A stretch of 33,933 nt of DNA from Acidovorax delafieldii (GTDB taxonomy: Bacteria; Pseudomonadota; Gammaproteobacteria; Burkholderiales; Burkholderiaceae_C), in contig DFQQ01000001.1 of NCBI GenBank assembly GCA_002377855.1, positions 12,886 through 46,818 of the forward strand, written 5' to 3'. Position numbers and translations under genes: made by a program. Under the pieces are notes generated by a model. That model did not search any database, was not told the origin of the DNA, and worked only from the letters and a program-made list of their open reading frames with translations. Positions 9,201 through 14,949 of this stretch are shown here, piece after piece (position 1 is the stretch's first letter; the number at the start of each line of letters is the position of its first letter).

Positions 9201-9368
9201 CTGGGAGCCTGCGCACCAGAAGAAGCAGCGGCTGCAACGTGCGATAAACCGGTCTCACGCGGTACCACCTCCCGCGCCCGGGGGCCTACTCTGGGCTTGT
9301 CGGTAGCACCACGCGCTCCTCGGTTTTCGCGCGTTTCGCTTCGATGCTTTCTGTGCGCAGGCTCCCAG
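9201..9368. repeat. Inverted repeat, 16-bp perfect core
   Basis: CTGGGAGCCTGCGCAC at 9201-9216 recurs as its exact reverse complement at 9353-9368. With gaps the match continues inward for about 50 bases on each side (the inner ends AACGTGCGATAAACCG and AACGCGCGAAAACCG correspond). The right arm lies in the 3' end of the decayed cyclophilin-like frame; the left arm lies in front of aroG. It could be a remnant of an inverted duplication or a mobile-element scar. Confidence 0.7.
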
Positions 9369-9588
9369 CTGCGACGATCGTGACGTCCAGCGGGTCAGGG
9401 GAGCGCAGCACCTGCCCCCCGTCCGTGAGGCATCCAAGCCGCACCAGGCCCGGCGATGTGACGCCGCCCCGGTAAAAAACGGCCAGATTGCCCCACGGCG
9501 CATGCGGGCAGATATCCCCGGCCACCAGGGTGGTCGCACTGGGAGCACCGGCCGTGGTCAGCACCCGTAAAAGGTCCGCAGTTTTGTC
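9286..9588 (-). pseudogene. Cyclophilin-like fold protein, C-terminal remnant
   Basis: About 100 codons on the minus strand resemble the C-terminal two thirds of small cyclophilin-like fold proteins: DLLRVLTTAGAP, then GDICPHAPWGNLAVFYR, GLVRLGCLTDGG and PLDVTIVAAGS, matching the family pattern GDI..yaPWGnLaiFY...GLvrLG.i. No start codon or N-terminal strand region precedes it; upstream the same frame runs into low-complexity Pro/Ala/Arg sequence. The family normally has about 40 more N-terminal residues. I read it as a truncated gene. Its tail overlaps one arm of the inverted repeat at 9201-9368. The family match is from memory of the pattern and is moderate. Confidence 0.45.
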
Positions 9589-9724
9589 CTGAGCACGGGC
9601 AACCCCATCGACACCCGGGCAAGCGCCAGCCTTCGCCCGCGTTCCAGCGGGTGGTGAAGGCGCTGCGTTTGAGTGCAGGTGCGCGGTGGCATGGGCCGGG
9701 CGCTTCGTCCCGCAACGATCGCGC

Positions 9725-10228
9725 TCAGGGCCGGCGGAACGCCGCGTTCTGTCGCGACCAGTGGCGCGACTGCAGATGGTCCATGCGCACGGTGCCGCCG
9801 GTGGACGGCGCATGCACGAAACGCCCTTCGCCCACATAGATGCCCGCATGGTTGGGGTGGCGGCCGGTGCCGAACACCACCAGGTCGCCCACGCGCAGTT
9901 CGCCGCCGTCGATCGGGTAGCCCCAGCTGTTGAGCTGCGCCACCGTGCGCGGCGGCGGCGTGCCGACCTGGTTGCGGTAGACGTAGCCGATGAGCCCGCT
10001 GCAATCGAATCCCGAGTCGGGGGTGTTGCCGCCGTAGCGGTAGGGCGTGCCCACCAGCCCAAGTGCATGGATGGCGATGTCGTGTGCCTGCTCGGCGGTG
10101 AGGGGCGGCGTGGTTCGGATCGGTGCCGACGAAGCTGCGGACGACGGTGGCCGCGATGTGCCGCAGCCGGCGAGGGCCAGCAGGGCGGCGGTACAGACGG
10201 CAAGGCTCAGGCTGTGGAAAACGCGCAT
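9725..10228 (-). CDS. NlpC/P60 family cell-wall hydrolase, lipoprotein
   Basis: A 167-residue predicted lipoprotein: signal peptide with lipobox LALAGC, so Cys22 would be lipidated. A Ser/Pro/Thr-rich linker (25-43) leads to an NlpC/P60 domain. Catalytic residues can be placed: Cys76 in FDCSG, His127 in NHAGIY, and a third polar His139 in FVHAP. GTPYRYGG at 60-67 and GDLVVF are also typical. Such enzymes cut the D-Glu to diamino-acid bond in peptidoglycan peptides. The ATG at 10228 directly precedes the signal peptide. It is followed downstream by the cyclophilin-like remnant and lies 117 bases after leuA. Confidence 0.88.
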   Translation of the reverse strand: MRVFHSLSLAVCTAALLALAGCGTSRPPSSAASSAPIRTTPPLTAEQAHDIAIHALGLVGTPYRYGGNTPDSGFDCSGLIGYVYRNQVGTPPPRTVAQLNSWGYPIDGGELRVGDLVVFGTGRHPNHAGIYVGEGRFVHAPSTGGTVRMDHLQSRHWSRQNAAFRRP

Positions 10229-10294
10229 GGGCCGAAGGGTAACGGATGGGGCATCGCACAGGGGGTGGACCCCGCTCCAGCGCTGGGGATATTG

Positions 10295-10340
10295 GTCAAA
10301 AATGCCGCCGGCGCTTGTCCAGCAAGCGCCGGCAGCTATG
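10295..10340 (-). terminator. Hairpin after leuA, interspersed-element copy 3
   Basis: GCCGGCGCTTG at 10307-10317 pairs perfectly with CAAGCGCCGGC at 10323-10333 around a 5-base loop. In the leuA direction a TTTTTG stretch follows, so it can terminate leuA six or more bases past its stop. The flanks (AGCTATGC, TTGGTCAAAAA) show that it is also a copy of the family-typical interspersed element. The A/T tracts on both sides could serve nlpC-side reads too. Confidence 0.7.
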
Positions 10341-10345
10341 CTTTT

Positions 10346-12043
10346 TTACAACACCAGGGCCTGCGCCACTGCAGGGGCCTGGCTCGTTTGTCGCCGAGCC
10401 ACGAGCCGGTTGGCCACGCTCACGATGGCCATCACCGACGCCGTCACGATGTTGTGGCTCATGCCCGCGCCAAAGGTGGCTCCGTTCACACCCTCCATGG
10501 CGGCTTCCACAATCGCCAGCGCCTGGGCGTTGGCGCCGCTGCCGGTGGCGCGCTCTTCGTAGTGGTCCACGCGCAGCGGAAGGCCCAGCGCATCCACCGT
10601 GGCGGCGATGGGGCCGTTGCCCTGGCCGCGCAGATGCTGGCGCGTGCCGTCGATGGTCACGTCCAGCTCAATGCCCTGCCCGTCTTCATCAAGCTTGTGG
10701 CTGTGGCAGGTGATGGCCGCGGGGGCCGGGGTGCGCAGGTAAGTGCGCTGGAACAGGTCCCACAGCGCCTCGCCGGTCATCTCGCCTTCGCTCGCGTCCG
10801 TCTGGCGCTGCACCACGGCGCTGAACTCCACCTGCATGCGCCGCGGCATCACCACGCCGTGTTCGCGCTCCAGCAAAAAGGCGATGCCACCCTTGCCCGA
10901 CTGGCTGTTCACGCGGATCACGCTGTCATACGTGCGGCCCAGGTCCGCCGGGTCGATGGGCAAATACGGCACTTCCCACAGCGCGTTCGGGTCCTGCGCG
11001 GCAAAACCTTTCTTGATCGCATCCTGGTGCGAGCCCGAGAAGGCGGTGAACACCAGGTCGCCCGCGTACGGGTGGCGCGGGTGGATGGGGATGCCCGTGC
11101 ATTCCTCGGCCACGCGCGCCACGGCGGTTATGTTGGAAAAATCAAGCTGCGGGTGCACGCCCTGGGTGTAGAGGTTCAGCGCCATGGTCACGATGTCCAT
11201 GTTGCCGCAGCGCTCGCCATTGCCAAACAGGCAGCCTTCCACGCGCTGCGCACCCGCCATCACCGCCAGCTCGGCGGCGGCCACGCCAGTGCCCCGGTCG
11301 TTGTGGGTGTGCACCGACAGCACGATGTGCTCGCGCGGGCTCAGGTGGCGGTCCATCCACTCGATCTGGTCGGCAAACACGTTGGGTGTGGCGTTTTCCA
11401 CCGTGGTGGGCAGGTTGATGATGATGGGGCGGCCAGGCCCGGCGTTCCATGCGGCAATGGCAGCGTGGCAGGCTTTGAGCGAGACATGCAGCTCGGTGGC
11501 GCTGAAGGTTTCGGGGGAATACTGCAGCGTCCACTGCGTTTCAGGCCGCGCATCGGTGAGCTGCTTGAGGTAGCCCACATGGTGGGTGATGAGCTGCATC
11601 ACCTGCGTGACGTTCATGCCAAACACAATGCGCCGCCATGCGGGCGCGGTGGCGTTGTACAGGTGCACGATGGCGCGCGGTGCGCCTTTGACCGCTTCGA
11701 CGGTGCGCGCAATCAGGTCTTCGCGTGACTGCGTCATGACCATAAGGGTCACGTCCTCGGGGATGAGGTCTTCGTCGATGAGGCGGCGCACGAAGTCAAA
11801 GTCGGTCTGCGACGCGGCCGGAAAACCCACCTCGATTTCCTTGAAGCCAATGCGCACCAGCTCCAAAAAGAGCTTCATCTTGCGCTCGCCGTTCATGGGC
11901 TCGAACAGCGCCTGGTTGCCGTCGCGCAGGTCGGTAGAGAGCCAGCGCGGCGCACGGGTGATGCTGCGGCTGGGCCATTGGCGGTCGGGCAATGCCACGG
12001 GGGCCATGGCTTGGTATTTGGTGGCGGGTTTGGCGATCATCAT
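10346..12043 (-). CDS. leuA: 2-isopropylmalate synthase (long, type-2 form)
   Basis: Condenses acetyl-CoA with 2-oxoisovalerate in the first committed step of leucine synthesis. The 565 residues match the longer actinobacterial/yeast-type LeuA rather than the E. coli type (523). Seen: LSTDLRDGNQAL at 35-46 with the metal-binding Arg-Asp, HTHNDRGTGVAAAE with the metal His pair, and GNGERCGNMDIV. The C-terminal leucine-binding regulatory domain (about 420-560) contains GNGPIAATVDAL and GSGANAQALA. The ATG at 12043 has GGAG seven bases upstream; a second ATG follows at once. A longer frame to 12130 is rejected because it overlaps leader hairpins. Transcription is probably controlled by the upstream Leu-rich leader peptide. 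Confidence 0.93.
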   Translation of the reverse strand: MMIAKPATKYQAMAPVALPDRQWPSRSITRAPRWLSTDLRDGNQALFEPMNGERKMKLFLELVRIGFKEIEVGFPAASQTDFDFVRRLIDEDLIPEDVTLMVMTQSREDLIARTVEAVKGAPRAIVHLYNATAPAWRRIVFGMNVTQVMQLITHHVGYLKQLTDARPETQWTLQYSPETFSATELHVSLKACHAAIAAWNAGPGRPIIINLPTTVENATPNVFADQIEWMDRHLSPREHIVLSVHTHNDRGTGVAAAELAVMAGAQRVEGCLFGNGERCGNMDIVTMALNLYTQGVHPQLDFSNITAVARVAEECTGIPIHPRHPYAGDLVFTAFSGSHQDAIKKGFAAQDPNALWEVPYLPIDPADLGRTYDSVIRVNSQSGKGGIAFLLEREHGVVMPRRMQVEFSAVVQRQTDASEGEMTGEALWDLFQRTYLRTPAPAAITCHSHKLDEDGQGIELDVTIDGTRQHLRGQGNGPIAATVDALGLPLRVDHYEERATGSGANAQALAIVEAAMEGVNGATFGAGMSHNIVTASVMAIVSVANRLVARRQTSQAPAVAQALVL

Positions 12044-12063
12044 GGTCAGGCTCCACTTCGGTG

Positions 12064-12265
12064 GTGCCGGGCTGCGGGAGCACGTGGAGTGCGATGTGGC
12101 AGCAGCCCCGGCACGGGTCATCAGAAACAAATCGGATGACGTCCCCTGCAGCCCCTTGCGCGTGGTGCAAGGGCTGGTGTGGGGGCCGGGGTCAGGGGGA
12201 TGTCGGGTGGTTCAACGGCTGCGCGAGGTGGCAGCCAGGTGTGCGAACGCGTGCAGACCCCGGCC
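12064..12265 (-). promoter_or_regulatory. leuA leader RNA with competing hairpins (attenuator-like)
   Basis: Four segments in mRNA order. A (12265-12256) is GGCCGGGGTC, inside the leader peptide just after its Leu cluster. B (12193-12184) is GACCCCGGCC, the exact complement of A. C (12114-12102) is GTGCCGGGGCTGC. D (12075-12064) is GCAGCCCGGCAC and pairs with C along 12 bp with one bulge. B can also pair with GCCGGGG inside C over 7 bp. A:B, B:C and C:D thus compete as in classical attenuators. A separate hairpin (CCCTTGC/GCAAGGG) lies at 12153-12173. C:D ends 8 bases before the leuA ribosome site and has no U tract, so it may act on translation instead of termination. Pairings are seen; the regulatory role is inferred. 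Confidence 0.55.
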
Positions 12266-12316
12266 AAGCACTAGTAGGCTTAGCGGTAGCGGGGACAGGC
12301 GCAGGGTGCGTTGCAT
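12212..12316 (-). CDS. leuL: leuA leader peptide, leucine-rich with CUA run
   Basis: A 34-codon ORF starting ATG at 12316 and ending TGA at 12214-12212, 168 bases before leuA. It begins MQRTLRLSPLPLSLLVL; nine of 34 residues are leucine. Codons 10, 12, 14 and 15 are CTA (CTACCGCTAAGCCTACTA) and codon 17 is CTT. CTA is expected to be the rarest leucine codon at this GC content, and E. coli leuL also uses a CUA cluster. Ribosome stalling here under leucine shortage would cover segment A of the leader RNA. The ribosome site is weak. The alternative, a chance ORF, is unlikely given the codon choice, position and matching pairings. The symbol is by analogy, not homology. Confidence 0.7.
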   Translation of the reverse strand: MQRTLRLSPLPLSLLVLGRGLHAFAHLAATSRSR

Positions 12317-12371
12317 AGGCTGCAAATGCTAGCACAGGGTTCTGCGTGCTGCCGCGCCGTGTTGCGCCCGC

Positions 12372-12400
12372 CGGGCAACCCAGCGGGCAACCCAGCGGGC
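12372..12400. repeat. 12-bp tandem repeat
   Basis: CGGGCAACCCAG occurs twice in tandem (12372-12395) and begins a third time (CGGGCA). It lies between the GGDEF-EAL stop and the leuA leader, in the probable leuA promoter region. Confidence 0.85.
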
Positions 12401-12436
12401 AGTGGGCGCAGCCGGCCCGGACCAGGCGCCCTGGGT

Positions 12437-12494
12437 GCGCGGTCACCCGCACCCTTGCATGCGCGGTCACCCGCACCCTTGCATGCGCGGTCAC
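12437..12494. repeat. 24-bp tandem repeat
   Basis: A 24-base unit beginning GCGCGGTCACCCGCACC is present twice without mismatch (12437-12460, 12461-12484) and a third copy starts (12485-12494). It ends two bases before the stop codon of the GGDEF-EAL gene. Such exact copies are prone to copy-number change. Confidence 0.88.
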
Positions 12495-12496
12495 GG

Positions 12497-14407
12497 TCAG
12501 TGTGACGCCTGCAGTTCCACAAACTGCTGTACAGGCATGGGCCGCGCAAAGGCATAGCCTTGCAGCACATCGCAGCCCTGCTGCACCAGGTACTCGGCCT
12601 GCTCCAGCGTTTCCACACCCTCTGCAGTCACTTGCAGCCCCAGGCCGTGCGCCAGTGCCACGATGGCGGTGACGATGGTGCGGCTGTGCTCTTGCGCGGG
12701 CAGGTCGCGCACAAAGCTGCGGTCGATCTTCAGGCGCCGCATGGGCAGCTGGCGCAGGTAGGCCAGCGACGAATACCCGGTACCAAAATCGTCAATCGCC
12801 AGGTGGATGCCGAGCTGGCTCAGGCGGTGCAGCGTGTGCGCCCCGGCTTCCATGTTCTCCATCAGCACGGTTTCGGTCAGTTCGATCTCCAGCAGATGGG
12901 CTGGCAGCTTTTCTTCGCGCAGGATGTCCATCACCTGCTCCAGGAACTGCGGGTCACCCAGTTGCCGGGCCGATATGTTCACGGCCACGCGCAGGCGGCC
13001 GGGGTGCTGGGCATGCCAGGCCGATGCGTCCCGGCACGCGGTGCGCATCACCCAATATCCCAGGGGCACGATGAGGCCGCAGTCTTCCGCCACCGAGACG
13101 GCTTCGAGCGGCGGGATACTGCCCAGCTCCGCATGGGTCCAGCGCAGCAGGGCCTCGGCCCCCACCAGGGTGTTGTCGCGGGCGCAGAACAGCGGCTGGT
13201 AGTGCAGCGCCAGGCCGCTGCCGTTTTCCAGCTCGGCACGCAGCGCTTGCTCGATGGCCTGGCGACGAACCACCGCCTGGTTCATGGACATATCAAAGCG
13301 CACGCAGCGGTTCTTGCCCAGTTCCTTGGCGCGGTACATCGCCGTGTCGGCGTTGCTGACCAGGCCGTCCATGTCCTGCGCATCGTCCGGAAAGGTCGCA
13401 ATGCCCGCGCTGCAGGTCACGTTGACCTGCTGCCCGGCTTCCGCGTAGGCGGGCCCGAACACGCTGATGATCCGCTCGCCATACTGGCCGAGGGCCTCGT
13501 CGTCCATGTTCTGGCGCAGGATCACCGCGAACTCGTCCCCGCCCATGCGAGCGATGCTGTCGCTGCGGCGCACCACCGACTGCAGGCGGCTGGCCACCTG
13601 GCGCAGCAGCCCGTCGCCTGCAGCATGGCCAAAGGTGTCGTTGTGCGTCTTGAAGTTGTCCAGATCGATGTAGACCAGGGCCACCCGTTGGCCTGTGCTG
13701 CGCGCCAGGTCCAGTTCGGCGGCCAGCCGTTCGTTGAACGCATGGCGGTTGTTCACGCCGGTGATGGCGTCGGTGTGGGCCAGATCCTGCAGGCGTTTTT
13801 CGGCCTCGCGCACCACCGCGCGGCTGCGCATCACGATGGCGCTGGCCAGCGCCATCACACAGGCGGCGATGAGCGAAGCGCTCAAGAAGCGGATGCCCAG
13901 CCGGGTGTACACCGCGCGCATTGATTTGCGAACGTACAGCGTCCCCAAAGCGGCGTCCTGGCCATGAATGGGGCGGGTAATCTCCAGCATCGTCCAGCCG
14001 GCGCGCTCGGCAGCGGATTCCATGCCGGTGGCGCGCAGCGTGATCGGGAAGTTGGGGTCGCGTGAGCGGGTGTAGTGCGCAAACAGTACGCCGTCCCTGT
14101 CGTACACGCCCGCGCTGAGCACCATGGACGACGAGCGCAGCGCCGACAGCATTTCCGTGGCGGTTTCCGTGTCGCGGAACACCACGGCAGCCGAGACGTT
14201 GTCGGCCACGATCGCAGCCTCCACCAGGCTGTCTTGCAGCATGGCGGAGCGGGTGCTCCAGTAATCGACGGCGGTGAGCGCCAGCACCACCGTCAGCAGG
14301 GCCAGCCCGGCCGTGAGGATGCCCGTGACCACCAGCTTGGACGAAAGCAGCAGCGGCGGCATCTGCAACGCAGAGGCGGGCGGGGATGGGGGGGCCAGGC
14401 TTTTCAT
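12497..14407 (-). CDS. YfiN-like membrane GGDEF-EAL protein with periplasmic CHASE8-like sensor
   Basis: A 636-residue inner-membrane protein: TM1 about 24-46, periplasmic domain 47-170, TM2 172-193, GGDEF about 205-370, EAL about 385-630. The periplasmic part (ADNVSAAVVFRDTETATEML, then AGVYDRDGVLFAHY) is CHASE8-like, as in YfiN/TpbB. GGDEF is intact at 289-293 with inhibitory-site RRSD five residues before. EAL is intact (EALLRW at 418), with NISARQL, ELTETVL, DDFGTGYSSL, KIDRSFV and AEGVET. Unlike Pseudomonas YfiN there is an added EAL domain and no room for a normal HAMP between TM2 and GGDEF. The ATG overlaps the stop of the YfiR-like gene (ATGA), so translation is coupled; the YfiR-like protein is its probable periplasmic inhibitor. 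Confidence 0.9.
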   Translation of the reverse strand: MKSLAPPSPPASALQMPPLLLSSKLVVTGILTAGLALLTVVLALTAVDYWSTRSAMLQDSLVEAAIVADNVSAAVVFRDTETATEMLSALRSSSMVLSAGVYDRDGVLFAHYTRSRDPNFPITLRATGMESAAERAGWTMLEITRPIHGQDAALGTLYVRKSMRAVYTRLGIRFLSASLIAACVMALASAIVMRSRAVVREAEKRLQDLAHTDAITGVNNRHAFNERLAAELDLARSTGQRVALVYIDLDNFKTHNDTFGHAAGDGLLRQVASRLQSVVRRSDSIARMGGDEFAVILRQNMDDEALGQYGERIISVFGPAYAEAGQQVNVTCSAGIATFPDDAQDMDGLVSNADTAMYRAKELGKNRCVRFDMSMNQAVVRRQAIEQALRAELENGSGLALHYQPLFCARDNTLVGAEALLRWTHAELGSIPPLEAVSVAEDCGLIVPLGYWVMRTACRDASAWHAQHPGRLRVAVNISARQLGDPQFLEQVMDILREEKLPAHLLEIELTETVLMENMEAGAHTLHRLSQLGIHLAIDDFGTGYSSLAYLRQLPMRRLKIDRSFVRDLPAQEHSRTIVTAIVALAHGLGLQVTAEGVETLEQAEYLVQQGCDVLQGYAFARPMPVQQFVELQASH

Positions 14408-14946
14408 CGGGTGCCTTTGGCCAGCCGCAGCAGTCTGGAGCTGATGGTGAGGCCGGCCTTGGTGGCGGCCTCGGGGTTGATGTGAAAGACCACGCGACCT
14501 TCCTGCTGCGTGAGCGCGATCACGATGTCGGGGTCCACAAAAGTCATGTCGTCGGCAATGGTCAGGATGCCGTGGCCCGGCGGTGCGGCCCGCAGGGTGC
14601 GCAATACCCGTTCGGCGTCGGCGTTGTGCATCACCAGGGTTTCGCAGTCGCGGATGGCTCCTGTCTCCAGGTGCTTGATCTTGACGGTGCGGCCTTTGCT
14701 GGTCTGCTTGTTCTCCAGGGCCGTGAGCGCGCGCTTCAAGGGGCTGAAAGGGGAGACACAGACGGTGAACTCGTTGCTGCTCGCCTCGCTCTCCGGCCAA
14801 TCGATGAACTGGATGAAGTTGAAGATGTAGGCCGCTTTCAGGTCCTGCTCGCCCACGGGCTCTGCGCTGTGGGCCGCGGTCCACGCCCCACACAGCACCC
14901 ACAGCCACAGCAGTGGCAGGCCGCATGAGCGCAGGATGGCGGGCAT
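14404..14946 (-). CDS. YfiR-like periplasmic protein (DUF4154)
   Basis: A 180-residue protein with a signal peptide (1-28, cleavage near AHSA). It has the family opening KAAYIFNFIQFIDWPE, the FTVCVSPFSPL strand, ALENKQ, the AERVLRTL helix, GILTIADD and the closing GRVVFHINPEAATKAGLTISSRLLRLAK. YfiR proteins sit in the periplasm and hold the CHASE8 domain of YfiN in the inactive state, releasing it on redox or envelope change. Here the gene lies between a TonB-type receptor (3-base gap upstream) and the CHASE8 enzyme (4-base overlap downstream), which supports one operon and one pathway. Cysteines at 8 and 19 lie in the signal peptide; two mature cysteines (CVSP and DCET) could form a disulfide, as in YfiR. 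Confidence 0.88.
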   Translation of the reverse strand: MPAILRSCGLPLLWLWVLCGAWTAAHSAEPVGEQDLKAAYIFNFIQFIDWPESEASSNEFTVCVSPFSPLKRALTALENKQTSKGRTVKIKHLETGAIRDCETLVMHNADAERVLRTLRAAPPGHGILTIADDMTFVDPDIVIALTQQEGRVVFHINPEAATKAGLTISSRLLRLAKGTR

Positions 14947-14949
14947 GGT

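Noticed and set aside
9686..11728. A 680-codon open frame on the plus strand
   Set aside because: Antisense to nlpC and leuA, whose motifs are complete; shadow frame.
12372..12494. Possible CRISPR array
   Set aside because: The repeats are contiguous tandem copies with no unique spacers and no cas gene is nearby.
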